The notes below the pieces were generated by a model, which made no database searches, was not told the origin of the DNA, and saw only the letters and a program-made list of their open reading frames with translations. DNA of 25,459 bases from the NCBI GenBank assembly GCA_000433675.1, contig FR893542.1, positions 1 to 25,459 of the forward strand. Direction: 5' to 3'. Shown piece after piece: positions 15,028 to 23,570 of this stretch; position 1 is the stretch's first letter; each line of letters starts with the position of its first letter. Position numbers and translations under genes: made by a program. The DNA is from Clostridium sp. CAG:433. GTDB taxonomy: Bacteria > Bacillota_I > Bacilli_A > RF39 > UBA660.

Positions 15028-16818
15028 TTATTTAAATAAACCACTTTCTTTAAATAATATTTCAAGATCAGTTCCTTTAATTTTCTTTTCAACTATTTTT
15101 ATAGCTTGTTTTTCAGCAAATGTTAATGGAAGTTCATCAACTGACTTTTTATCTACAGCATAATAACATGCTTTTAATAGTTCTCTAACATCATATTTAC
15201 TACCCCAAACTTCAGGCACAGCTCTATCAACTTTTAAAAGTGTATAAACAGCTTCCATACCTGTACGAATAGAATATTCTGTAGTAAATATTGTATCTCT
15301 TGGTGTTTCTGCAAATTGTCCAACAAATGCAAAGTTAATTGATTCTTTTGGTACTACAAGTGGTCTATCTTTTTCTTCACGTGGTTGGAAAAATGCATTT
15401 ATATATGGCATATAGCATGTTGTTGTATTACATTTATCAGCATACTTTTCAATTTCATTAGTTGGAATTCCTATATGATATAACCATTCTTCACAAATTT
15501 CTTTTCCTGTACATGTTTTTATTGCTTTCTCTATAAAATTACCTGGTTTAGTAGTATTTAAAGCATATACCCAAACTAAAATACTATTTTTATTTTGAGA
15601 TTTAAATTGGGGTTGTCTATTAATTGTCCAAGATAAATACCAATTTTCTGTACTATCTTTTACAGTTACAATCCCTCCTGTTGTAACCTTCCCTTTTCTT
15701 GGGTCACGTTTGCATATATTTATAATATGTTTAATTATATTTTCATCACTTACTTCTATAGTCGCACTCATCCAGTTTGTTAAATCTACATTACCACAGA
15801 ATTTATCTGGATTACCAAATTCACCATTAGAAGCCTGTGAAGCAATATTTTTCCATAAATCCCATGATTCACCATTTCCATTTTTTATTTTTGATAAATC
15901 TGGTGCATTATTTTGATCTCCATAACAAGATGTATCTGTACAACAACCATTTGTAATAAATACTAAATCGTCTTCTATTAAATCTATTGTTTTTTCTTGT
16001 CCATTATTTTCATATATAATTTGAGTTGCTACTTTTTTGTTTTGTTTAGATTCAAATATAACATTTTTAACATCTATCCCATATTCAATTTTTACACCAT
16101 TACTTTCTAAATATTTTGTAAGTGGTAAAATCATTGATTCATATTGATTATATTTTGTAAATCTTAAAGCGGAAAAATCTGGTAATCCATCTATATGATG
16201 AACATATCTGCATAAATATCTTTTCATTTCTAATGCAGATGACCATTTTTGGAATGCAAACATTGTTTGCCAATATAACCAGAAATTTGTTTCCCAAAAT
16301 GAGTCTGGCAATACATCTGATATTTTTTTATTTTCTAAATCCTTTTCTGGTGTAATAAATAATTTTGATAATGCAATTGCTGATTTTCTATCAAGTTTAA
16401 ACATTTTATCAGTATGTGCATCTTCACCACAATTTATAGTTGCTCTGCATAGCGAATAATTTGGATCATGTTTATTAAGCCAATAATATTCATCTAATAC
16501 AGAAACATTTGGTGTTTCAATTGATGGAACACTTCTAAACATATCCCACATACATTCAAAGTGATTATCCATTTCACGTCCACCACGCATATAAAATCCT
16601 TTAGTGACATCTTTTCTTCCATCACATGAGCCACCGGCTAAATCTAATTTTTCTAACAAATGAATATGTTCACCTTTCATTTGTCCATCTCTTACTAAAT
16701 AGAATGCTGCTGAAAGTCCTGCTAAACCTGTACCAATTATATAAGCAGATTTTTTATCTACTCCTTCTGGTTTTTCTGGGCGAGCAAAAGCTTCATATGT
16801 TCCTGATCCATAATACAT
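15028..16818 (-). CDS. ohyA: Oleate hydratase (FAD-dependent)
   Basis: 596 residues, normal family length. The enzyme adds water to the cis-9 double bond of oleate or related unsaturated fatty acids, giving 10-hydroxy fatty acids, and is used by gut bacteria to detoxify host fatty acids. The dinucleotide-binding motif IIGTGLAGLSAAFYL lies at 27-41. The FAD-linked loop RGGREMDNHFE contains E82 and the motif EMKRYLCRY contains Y201, the two acid-base residues at the same numbers as in characterised staphylococcal OhyA. AGGAGGG precedes ATG 16818. It has its own promoter at 16850-16878 and a downstream TetR regulator. Confidence 0.97.
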   Translation of the reverse strand: MYYGSGTYEAFARPEKPEGVDKKSAYIIGTGLAGLSAAFYLVRDGQMKGEHIHLLEKLDLAGGSCDGRKDVTKGFYMRGGREMDNHFECMWDMFRSVPSIETPNVSVLDEYYWLNKHDPNYSLCRATINCGEDAHTDKMFKLDRKSAIALSKLFITPEKDLENKKISDVLPDSFWETNFWLYWQTMFAFQKWSSALEMKRYLCRYVHHIDGLPDFSALRFTKYNQYESMILPLTKYLESNGVKIEYGIDVKNVIFESKQNKKVATQIIYENNGQEKTIDLIEDDLVFITNGCCTDTSCYGDQNNAPDLSKIKNGNGESWDLWKNIASQASNGEFGNPDKFCGNVDLTNWMSATIEVSDENIIKHIINICKRDPRKGKVTTGGIVTVKDSTENWYLSWTINRQPQFKSQNKNSILVWVYALNTTKPGNFIEKAIKTCTGKEICEEWLYHIGIPTNEIEKYADKCNTTTCYMPYINAFFQPREEKDRPLVVPKESINFAFVGQFAETPRDTIFTTEYSIRTGMEAVYTLLKVDRAVPEVWGSKYDVRELLKACYYAVDKKSVDELPLTFAEKQAIKIVEKKIKGTDLEILFKESGLFK

Positions 16819-16849
16819 AAATATCCCTCCTCATATGATCATTAATTAA

Positions 16850-16878
16850 ATTGTATTATTTTCAACATTTTTATTCAA
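16850..16878 (-). promoter_or_regulatory. Promoter of the oleate hydratase gene
   Basis: On the - strand TTGAAT (16878-16873), a 17-nt spacer and TACAAT (16855-16850), ending about 30 nt before the start codon. The remaining upstream gap to 17057 is AT-rich with no recognised feature. Confidence 0.72.
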
Positions 16879-17057
16879 TAATCAATTTTTGAGGTATGTA
16901 AAAATATTAATACACTTAAATAAAATTGGAGTAATATCTATACATTAATGTTAAATTGTAATAATTTTATATTATATAGTATTTCAATTCAAATTACTAT
17001 TTATCTATTTAATATTATAATATTTATTTTTTTATTAATTATCATATTCACTAGAAC

Positions 17058-17085
17058 AAAAAAAATGAATCATTAATAATTCATT
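17058..17085 (-). terminator. Terminator overlapping the 3' end of the small gene at 17073
   Basis: On the - strand AATGAAT (17085-17079), 8-nt loop and ATTCATT (17070-17064) are followed by eight T. The TAA stop of the small gene lies in the loop. A near-copy of this element occurs at 18472-18502. Confidence 0.75.
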
Positions 17086-17227
17086 CTAAACGATACAACT
17101 ATATGTATTGATTTTCTCAATATTATATGATCTCCATAAATATAAGTAATTTTATGAAGTACTGCTTTTTTATCTTCTTCAAAACCAATTATTTCATTAA
17201 TTTCTTCAATAGAATTTTCTTTTTCAT
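17073..17227 (-). pseudogene. Small unknown gene, apparently frameshifted next to its start
   Basis: A promoter (17261-17289), a perfect AGGAGG (17241-17236) and ATG 17227 are correctly spaced, but that frame gives only MKKKILLKKLMK before a stop. The adjacent frame is open to 17073 and encodes a plausible acidic-then-basic small protein (EKENSIEEINEIIGFEEDKK, ending HIVVSFRMNY). One extra A in the A5 run right after the ATG would join the two into about 51 residues. So it is either a frameshifted gene, a sequence error, or a 12-residue peptide. No family recognised. A decayed relative of its 3' end lies at 18493-18540. Confidence 0.5.
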
Positions 17228-17260
17228 AAAATTTTCCTCCTAAAAAAACTGCTTGAAACA

Positions 17261-17289
17261 ATTATAACATATGATTTATATACTTACAA
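17261..17289 (-). promoter_or_regulatory. Promoter of the small gene at 17227
   Basis: On the - strand TTGTAA (17289-17284), 17-nt spacer, TATAAT (17266-17261). It lies just past the stop of the upstream XRE gene. Confidence 0.75.
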
Positions 17290-17293
17290 TTTG

Positions 17294-17740
17294 TTATTTA
17301 TTTTTTTTAGATTTAGTATTATCTTCTTCTATTACAGTATTTTTGCATTCTAGTTTCTTTAATACACCATTAATAACTAAATTGATTCCATATCCAATCG
17401 CTATACCTCCAATTATAATTAAAACAATTTCATGTAAATTTAATCTATTTGCAGTAAAAGACCATATTCCTGCGATAGTTCCACAAACAATCATTGAACC
17501 AGAGGAAATATAATTTGTTTTTTCATTGCTATCTTTAAAAATCATATCATTACCCAATAGATTATCAACGCTTGTTTCAAGAGTTTTTGAAAGTAATAAT
17601 AATTGTTCTGGATTAGGGGATGTTTCACCTAGTTCCCAGTTTGATATTGTTTGTCTTGATACATTTATTTTTTCTGCCATATATTCTTGTGAAAAACCTC
17701 TTTCTTTTCTTAAATTATAAATATTTTTATTAAGTCCCAT
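17294..17740 (-). CDS. XRE-family regulator with C-terminal membrane segments
   Basis: 148 residues. The N-terminal helix-turn-helix (about 6-60: LRKERGFSQEYMAEKINVSR, then QTISNWELGETSPNPEQLL) is classic Cro/CI. Two hydrophobic segments follow (about 78-95 and 104-125), then a Lys/Glu-rich tail. This architecture, DNA binding tethered to the membrane, occurs in Bacillota regulators of envelope or transport genes. AAGGAG lies 8 nt before ATG 17740. A 12-bp direct repeat in its upstream region may be its operator. Confidence 0.88.
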   Translation of the reverse strand: MGLNKNIYNLRKERGFSQEYMAEKINVSRQTISNWELGETSPNPEQLLLLSKTLETSVDNLLGNDMIFKDSNEKTNYISSGSMIVCGTIAGIWSFTANRLNLHEIVLIIIGGIAIGYGINLVINGVLKKLECKNTVIEEDNTKSKKNK

Positions 17741-17792
17741 AATTTTTCTCCTTCCACAAAAATTGTAATATAAATAGTATTTGCATCTCTAC

Positions 17793-17825
17793 CAAAGATA
17801 TTTATAACAATCGCAAAGATATTTA
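17793..17825. repeat. 12-bp direct repeat, possible operator
   Basis: CAAAGATATTTA occurs at 17793-17804 and 17814-17825, start to start 21 bp, i.e. two helical turns. It lies upstream of the XRE gene and partly overlaps a candidate promoter (TTGGTA, 17 nt, TATATT on the - strand). Confidence 0.5.
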
Positions 17826-17848
17826 ACATTTTAACAATTTTTATTTGT

Positions 17849-18399
17849 CTAATTTATATTTTTACCTAAATTATAAGCATCTTGATATGCCTTTGTTTTT
17901 TCTATTTCCATACTTGCCATATTATCACCTATAATAACATTCTTTTCTGTGGCATTTGGTAAACACTTAATAAATCCTCTAAAAGTGTTTATTGCAATAT
18001 CTAAATCATCTTTATATAGATCTTCATAAGGAGCAACACAAGACAATATAAAATAAAACTCTTTATTACTTAATAAATTAAACTTTGCATAACTTCTATC
18101 AATTAAAGTTTTCATTTGACCTGTAATAGAATAAAAGTATATTGGACTTGCTAGAACAATGATATCTGCCTTAATCATCTTTTCTAATATTTCTGATACA
18201 TCGTCTTTGTACACACAAGTACCTCCATTTTTTTGACAGGTATTACATCCTAAACAATAGTTAATTTTTTACCCTTTAATTCTAATAATTCAACATTATT
18301 TAAAGAATCTTTTGCTCCTTTTTCAAACTGCTCACATAACTTTTTTGTATTTCTTGTTCCACTCATTGATGAAGATATAATTAATATATTTTTACTCAC
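17849..18399 (-). pseudogene. Flavodoxin-family NAD(P)H-dependent oxidoreductase, frameshifted
   Basis: A GTG start at 18399 with AAGGAG upstream opens a typical flavodoxin-like protein (SKNILIISSSMSGTRNTKK), but the frame ends at TAG 18252-18250. The next frame carries on with NYCLGCNTCQKNGGTCVYKD, then LASPIYFYSITGQMKTLIDR, and runs to 17849. One additional A in the A6 run (18270-18265) would join both parts into about 183 residues, the usual length. The FMN-binding SPIYF segment and the four-Cys cluster are intact, so the lesion is recent or is a sequence error. Such enzymes reduce quinones, FMN or Fe-S targets. The downstream part alone could start at an ATG near 18214 but would lack the first FMN-binding loop. 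Confidence 0.85.
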
Positions 18400-18471
18400 T
18401 AAAATCTCTCCTTTATAAATTACTATCTATATAATTATACCATTTATTGGTTTATTAATCATAATATTCAT

Positions 18472-18502
18472 AAAAAAGAATGAACTATTAACAATTCATT
18501 CT
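18472..18502 (-). terminator. Orphan terminator in a 340-bp gap without a gene
   Basis: On the - strand AGAATGAATT (18502-18493), loop GTTAAT and AGTTCATTCT (18486-18477), 10 bp with one G-U, then six T. No intact gene precedes it. The sequence just upstream resembles the 3' end of the gene at 17073, with a premature stop, so this is the end of a decayed paralogue. The rest of 18400-18755 shows no gene; a weak reading frame at 18532-18732 has no ribosome binding site and overlaps the next terminator. Confidence 0.7.
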
Positions 18503-18718
18503 AAACAATATAGCAACATACTATTTTAATTTTACGCATATTCATATTTATTCTTATTTTTTATAAAATACATTATACTAATAATTGTTGATCTACAAAT
18601 ATTTCTAAGCATACAAATAATACTCTTACATTTTAGGTTAATTATCTTACATAAAATTATATTATATTTTTTATAATTACATAACAACTCGTTTAAAATA
18701 ATTAATAAAGATTGTAAT

Positions 18719-18745
18719 AAAAAAACCAACATTAGTTTATGTTGG
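18719..18745 (-). terminator. Terminator of the MFS-type transporter gene
   Basis: On the - strand CCAACAT (18745-18739), loop AAACTA and ATGTTGG (18732-18726) form a perfect stem followed by seven T, about 10 nt after the transporter stop. Confidence 0.9.
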
Positions 18746-18755
18746 CTCTATAAAA

Positions 18756-19922
18756 TCAGTTGATAAATTTTTTCTTACAATATTTATTATATACTAACAT
18801 TTGTAATAATATACTAAGTGATAAAATTGCAGCGACTATTCTTAGATTATTTAAATTAAATGCATATACAACTGGTATTAATAAAATTAGTTCACTGAAT
18901 GCTTTTCCAAATCCATGGATAGCTTCACCTAAAAATGTATATTCTAATTGATATTTAGTTAAAGTTTTATTTGAACTTATATTAAATACAGCAGTATCTA
19001 CTAAAATTTGAGTAATTTTATATGCAATATTAAATACAATATTATAAATTATAAATACTGTAAATGAGTTTGTAAAAATAATTGGTATTGTTACAATTAA
19101 GATTGCTAGTGCTGAAATTAAAAAGGCATTTTTGTTTCCTTTTTCTTTTAAATATTTTTTAACTAGTAAAGAAGTAATTAAACCTAAAAGAGCAAAAACC
19201 GCATTTAAATTTCCTAAACTTGACTCTGAACCTAGTGTTAAGAAAATTATAAAAGTAATAGTAGTATCTAATCCACCTCTAAAACCCATACCTTCAAAGA
19301 AAACAATTTTATATATTTCTTTCGCTTGTTCATCTTTAAGGGCATATTTAATGTTTGATAATTTTATAGGATTAATATCAAATGTATACTCATCCAAGTA
19401 AAAAGTAGAAATAACAGCAATAAATACTAATGAAATGATTATAGTTAATAAAATAGCATATGACGTATTTACTATTACATAACCCATTCCAATTGTTGAG
19501 ATAATTGATATTATACTTGTTACAACACTATTATAAGAAAATATTTTTTTAAATTGGTCATCATTTTTAAAATTATATAAAATCATTTTATATGCTGACC
19601 AATATAACAAACTTGTAGCACAATCTAAAACTGCAAAAAGATATATATAATTTTTAACATTACTACCTAAAAATAATAAAACTAATAAACATAATCCATT
19701 TGAAAGTAAACCAATACGGTATACATTTAATACATTATTTTTGTTTAACAATTTTAAAGATAAAAAAGAAAAAATCCAATTTAATGAATATTTTAATGTA
19801 TAATATAGAACTACACTAATAAAATTACCACCTGTTATTTTTAAAAAATATATAGCTAAAAATAGTGATGTAAATTTACTTACGATACTATTAATAGAAT
19901 GTGTAAATACAATTTTTTTCAT
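18756..19922 (-). CDS. MFS-type transporter (YQGE-like), 12 membrane segments
   Basis: 388 residues, with about twelve hydrophobic segments and a basic C-terminus (NKYCKKKFIN). The N-terminal MKKIVFTHSINSIVSKFTSL and the mid-loop EQAKEIYKIVFFEGMGFRGG resemble MFS proteins of the YQGE-like putative transporter group; substrate unknown. ATG 19922 is chosen because GGGAG precedes it by 7 nt; earlier in-frame ATG codons (up to 19970) lack a binding site. It is a single gene ending at a strong terminator. Confidence 0.8.
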   Translation of the reverse strand: MKKIVFTHSINSIVSKFTSLFLAIYFLKITGGNFISVVLYYTLKYSLNWIFSFLSLKLLNKNNVLNVYRIGLLSNGLCLLVLLFLGSNVKNYIYLFAVLDCATSLLYWSAYKMILYNFKNDDQFKKIFSYNSVVTSIISIISTIGMGYVIVNTSYAILLTIIISLVFIAVISTFYLDEYTFDINPIKLSNIKYALKDEQAKEIYKIVFFEGMGFRGGLDTTITFIIFLTLGSESSLGNLNAVFALLGLITSLLVKKYLKEKGNKNAFLISALAILIVTIPIIFTNSFTVFIIYNIVFNIAYKITQILVDTAVFNISSNKTLTKYQLEYTFLGEAIHGFGKAFSELILLIPVVYAFNLNNLRIVAAILSLSILLQMLVYNKYCKKKFIN

Positions 19923-20012
19923 ATTTTTACTCCCACTTTTATTATACTTAATATTGTAATTATACATCAAATTTTAAAAAGATACTATAAATTAATATAA
20001 AAATTAATTAAA

Positions 20013-20534
20013 TTATGCTTTTGGACCTTTCCAGTTTTCAAATTTATCTTTTAATTCTTTTAACTGTTTTGTACCAATAGTTATAATTCCATCTTTAATT
20101 TGTTTATCTTCTATAGCTATTGGGTTACAACCATCTTCTATAAGATTATCAAGTTCATCAATTGCAAACATATTACCACAATTTTGACATTGAATTTTAT
20201 TTCCAACTTGTACGAAATATGCATATGGAGAACCACCACATGATTGACAAGTATTTATAACCACCTTTACATTTCCATTTGAATCTTTAACCGCAAGTAA
20301 TCCAATAGTTACTCCTTCATATTCATAACTAATATAAACAACTTTATCTGTAATATCACTTTCTTTAATTATAATATTTCCATCTTTATCCATATTAGCC
20401 TTTACTATTTTTCCTGTTATTTTTTGTAATCTTGCTGGGGCATTAGAATCAGTAACATTTTCTTCTTTTGAAGTACAACCAGTTAGCATAAACATAGTTA
20501 CGAATATTATTAATACAACATATAATTTTTTCAT
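20013..20534 (-). CDS. DUF2318 Cys-rich lipoprotein
   Basis: 173 residues. The signal peptide ends at LTGC with lipidated C20. The mature part carries C96xxC99 (NTCQSCG), C116xxC119 (IQCQNCGNMF) and C136 (EDGCNPIAI), the hallmark of DUF2318 proteins, which bind metal or Fe-S and are often encoded beside iron or copper transport genes. It would sit outside the membrane. It lies downstream of an ABC exporter on the same strand with 80 bp between, so co-expression is possible. The exact ligand is not known. Confidence 0.88.
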   Translation of the reverse strand: MKKLYVVLIIFVTMFMLTGCTSKEENVTDSNAPARLQKITGKIVKANMDKDGNIIIKESDITDKVVYISYEYEGVTIGLLAVKDSNGNVKVVINTCQSCGGSPYAYFVQVGNKIQCQNCGNMFAIDELDNLIEDGCNPIAIEDKQIKDGIITIGTKQLKELKDKFENWKGPKA

Positions 20535-20614
20535 TATTCATCTTCCACAATATTAATAACTTTATAATCTAATTTACTAATTGCTTGGTATATTATTTAT
20601 CAGATGTATTACAA

Positions 20615-22348
20615 TTATAATTTCCAATGTTCAGTTGATTGCTGTTTTTGAACCATTTCTTTGAATATCTTTCCATTATTAATTAATCCATTTGGTGTAC
20701 CTTGTTCTGCGACTATACCATCTTTTAAAACTACTATTTTATCTGCATTTGTAACAGTTCTCATTCTATGAGCAATAATCAAAACAGTCTTATTTTTGAT
20801 TAATTTTGATATTGCTTCTTGTATTACAGTTTCATTTTCTACATCTAATGATGCAGTTGCTTCATCTAATAGAATGATTGGAGTATCTTTAAGTAATGCT
20901 CTTGCAATACTTAATCTTTGTCTTTCTCCACCTGACAAATTACATCCATTTTCTCCTATAACTTTATTATATCCATTTGGTAATTTTTGAACAAACTCAT
21001 CACAATTAGCTTCCTTTGCTGCTTTTAATACTTCTTCATCAGTTGCTCCCTTTTTTCCTATTCTAATATTTTCAAGTATTGTGTTATCAAATAAATTTAC
21101 ATCTTGAAATACTATTGAATATCTTTTTAGCAACTCTTCTGGATCAACTTTTGATATATCTTCTCCACCAATCAATATTTTGCCCTTATTTATATCGTAA
21201 AATCTTGCACATAATTTTGATACTGTACTTTTTCCACTTCCCGATGGTCCAACTAAAGCTATTGTGCTGTTTGCTTTAATTTTCATACTAATATTATCTA
21301 TTGCATTATCTTCTGCATTATCATATTTAAATTTAACATTTTTTAATTCAATAGAATTATCTTTTATTTTTTCTTTTGTTTTATTTTCAGATAATGGCTT
21401 AATTTCAAATATCGAATTTATTCTTTTTATACAGTCTGTTACTAGCATTGTATTTTCGCTCATGAACATTACCTTAGTTAGTGTTGTTGTAAGTATTGGT
21501 GTGTAGATAATATAAAATAGTAAATTAAGTAAAAAACTTTGAGATACTGTTCCTTTACCAACTACCAATAGTGTTACAGCAATTAAAAATGCAAATATAC
21601 AATTTACTGATACCTGAAATTCTATCATTGGTTTTCTTGCTTTTTTAGTATATGTCATACAGAATTTTTCATAATCTTCTATTGAGTTTTTGAATCTTTT
21701 AAATGTATATACAGATTGACCAAATGTTTTAACAACAGGCATACCTCTTACATATTCAACTGCTTCATTATTCATCACTTCTAATGAATTTTGATATTTA
21801 CCTATATCATCAGCCATTTGTTTACCCATCATTTTTTTCATTGCAAAAAATCCCATTACTGTTGGAATCAAACTTACTATTCCTAATTTCCAATCAAATA
21901 TAAAAAGGAAAATAAGCATACAAATTGGTGTTACTAATGCACCTGCCATATCAGGCAATTGATGTGCTAAATAGGTTTCTGTTCCACCTGCTGATTCATT
22001 TACTATTTTTCTTAATTTCCCACTTCCTATTTCTTCAATTTTTCCAATAGGTATTTTTGTTATATGCTCCATTGCTTTTTTTCTCATATTTGATGCAACT
22101 CTAAATGCTGACATATGTGAACAAATAAGTCCTACAAAATATATTATCGTTGATATAATAGCAAATATAACTGCCATCCATCCATTATGAACTATACTTG
22201 TTGCATTTTGAAAATTTGGCATTACTTCAATTACTTCTTTTATTATTTTCCATATATATACAAATGGAATAAGAGCAAGTACTGAAGATATACCTGATAA
22301 AATTAATGATAAATAAGTGAATATTTTATATTTTCCACTATACTTCAT
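20615..22348 (-). CDS. ABC exporter, fused permease and ATPase
   Basis: 577 residues from ATG 22348. Six membrane segments lie within about 8-300. The ATPase domain has Walker A GPSGSGKST (367-375), Q415 in VFQDVNLF, signature LSGGERQRLSIARALL (471-486), Walker B IILLDEATASLD (D495, E496) and the H-loop H527 (IIAHR). This resembles half-size exporters found beside AraC regulators, often as pairs; no partner is present here. ATG 22348 has only a poor ribosome binding site. A better one (GGAAGGG) serves ATG 22373, which reads into an A9 run and stops after 11 codons; with A8 it would run in frame as MKKNLQELMKYSGKYKIF, so the true start is probably 22373 and the reading frame is disturbed. Confidence 0.92.
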   Translation of the reverse strand: MKYSGKYKIFTYLSLILSGISSVLALIPFVYIWKIIKEVIEVMPNFQNATSIVHNGWMAVIFAIISTIIYFVGLICSHMSAFRVASNMRKKAMEHITKIPIGKIEEIGSGKLRKIVNESAGGTETYLAHQLPDMAGALVTPICMLIFLFIFDWKLGIVSLIPTVMGFFAMKKMMGKQMADDIGKYQNSLEVMNNEAVEYVRGMPVVKTFGQSVYTFKRFKNSIEDYEKFCMTYTKKARKPMIEFQVSVNCIFAFLIAVTLLVVGKGTVSQSFLLNLLFYIIYTPILTTTLTKVMFMSENTMLVTDCIKRINSIFEIKPLSENKTKEKIKDNSIELKNVKFKYDNAEDNAIDNISMKIKANSTIALVGPSGSGKSTVSKLCARFYDINKGKILIGGEDISKVDPEELLKRYSIVFQDVNLFDNTILENIRIGKKGATDEEVLKAAKEANCDEFVQKLPNGYNKVIGENGCNLSGGERQRLSIARALLKDTPIILLDEATASLDVENETVIQEAISKLIKNKTVLIIAHRMRTVTNADKIVVLKDGIVAEQGTPNGLINNGKIFKEMVQKQQSTEHWKL

Positions 22349-22412
22349 TAATTCTTGTAAATTTTTTTTTCATTTTATCCCTTCCTTCTACAATTATATC
22401 TATTATGCAAAC

Positions 22413-22446
22413 AAAAAATAGATATTACCAATTTGCAATATCTATT
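22413..22446 (-). terminator. Terminator of the AraC gene
   Basis: On the - strand AATAGATATT (22446-22437), a 10-nt loop and AATATCTATT (22426-22417) form a perfect 10-bp stem followed by TTTTTTG. A TATAAT for the ABC gene follows at about 22393-22398. Confidence 0.85.
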
Positions 22447-22461
22447 GTATAGTTTATTTCC

Positions 22462-23382
22462 TTATATTTCTACTCCATAAAGTCTTTCATGCTCCAAATG
22501 GACTTTTTGTTTTCTATACTCCGTTGGAGTACATTTCATCTTTGATTTAAATGCAGATGCAAACTTACTACTATTATCATATCCTAAAATCCCAGCTATC
22601 TCATTTATATTTTTATTCGTTTCTTCCAATAAATGTAATGATACATGTATTTTATAGTCTTTTAAATAAGTATAAATAGGTTGTCCATAAATTTCCTTAA
22701 AACAAATTTTTAATGGTGTTGTTCCTATTTGATACTTTTCTGATAACTGTTCTATTGTTATTTTCTTATCCAAATTATTAATTAGTTCTTCGTGAATCAT
22801 TTTTATTTTATCAATTTGTGTTTTGTCTAAATATACTTTTTTTCTAACATCACTATCAAATGGTATAGCTGTAAATACATGTAGTAACTCTAAAACCTTT
22901 ATTTGTGCATATAATTTGTCTTTTTCTGGATCAATATAATACAATTCATCAAATATATGTATCATTTCTTTAATTGGTTTTAATATTACACCTAGTTCAT
23001 TATTTAGTAGTACTTCTTTTAGTCTTTTTATATTATCCACTATATTTTTAAACATTTCTGGAATATTATTTCCAAATTCATTTATATCTATTAGTATTTC
23101 AATTCCTTCATAATATCCGTTTACAAAATTTGCTGTTGTTTTTTGCATCATATTTATATTAGATGCAATTTCATCTTCTCCTAAATATAGGGTTTTTCCA
23201 CTTTTAGATGTGCATTCAAAAACACCTCTTTTACAATAATTTATCTCTATATATTCTCTTTCTAATTTTTGATTAGTTTCCGGAGCATTATATGTATTAA
23301 ATTTATTATGTACTAAATCTAATCCATTAAATATATGATATATTATAATTTCACTTTTTTTATTTTCTTTTCCATCATACAT
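22462..23382 (-). CDS. AraC-family transcriptional regulator
   Basis: 306 residues. The C-terminal double helix-turn-helix covers about 205-290: KKITIEQLSEKYQIGTTPLK, then FKEIYGQPIYTYLKDYKIH, then INEIAGILGYDNSSKFASAF and CTPTEYRKQK, all typical. The N-terminal half is an effector domain of unknown ligand. It lies upstream of the ABC exporter on the same strand and probably regulates it. The start is unusual: ATG 23382 lies in the last copy of a 38-bp tandem repeat and has no ribosome binding site; the only good one (AAAGGAG) is about 195 nt upstream, beyond the repeats. Confidence 0.93.
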   Translation of the reverse strand: MYDGKENKKSEIIIYHIFNGLDLVHNKFNTYNAPETNQKLEREYIEINYCKRGVFECTSKSGKTLYLGEDEIASNINMMQKTTANFVNGYYEGIEILIDINEFGNNIPEMFKNIVDNIKRLKEVLLNNELGVILKPIKEMIHIFDELYYIDPEKDKLYAQIKVLELLHVFTAIPFDSDVRKKVYLDKTQIDKIKMIHEELINNLDKKITIEQLSEKYQIGTTPLKICFKEIYGQPIYTYLKDYKIHVSLHLLEETNKNINEIAGILGYDNSSKFASAFKSKMKCTPTEYRKQKVHLEHERLYGVEI

Positions 23383-23570
23383 TGAAATTATAGTTTTTTA
23401 TTTTCTTTTCCATCATACATTGAAATTATAGTTTTTTATTTTCTTTTCCATCATACATTGAAATTATAGTTTTTTATTTTCTTTTCCATCATACATTGAA
23501 ATTATAGTTTTTTATTTTCTTTTCCATCATACATTGAAATTATAGTTTTTTATTTTCTTTTCCATCATAC
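23363..23570. repeat. 38-bp tandem repeat (VNTR) between the ribosome binding site and start of the AraC gene
   Basis: Five identical 38-bp units (23363-23400, 23401-23438, 23439-23476, 23477-23514, 23515-23552) and a partial sixth of 18 bp (23553-23570). Each unit contains CATACATTGAAATTATAG on the + strand. Read on the - strand, each unit carries ATGTATGATGG, i.e. two overlapping possible start codons, and the AraC start is the copy nearest the gene. The perfect identity indicates a recent, slippage-type expansion. Confidence 0.97.

Noticed and set aside
18532..18732. Possible 66-residue hydrophobic protein on the - strand
   Set aside because: No ribosome binding site, overlaps the terminator of the next gene, and its composition is that of random AT-rich DNA.
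23363..23570. Tandem repeat as a second CRISPR array
   Set aside because: The 38-bp units are contiguous with no spacers.
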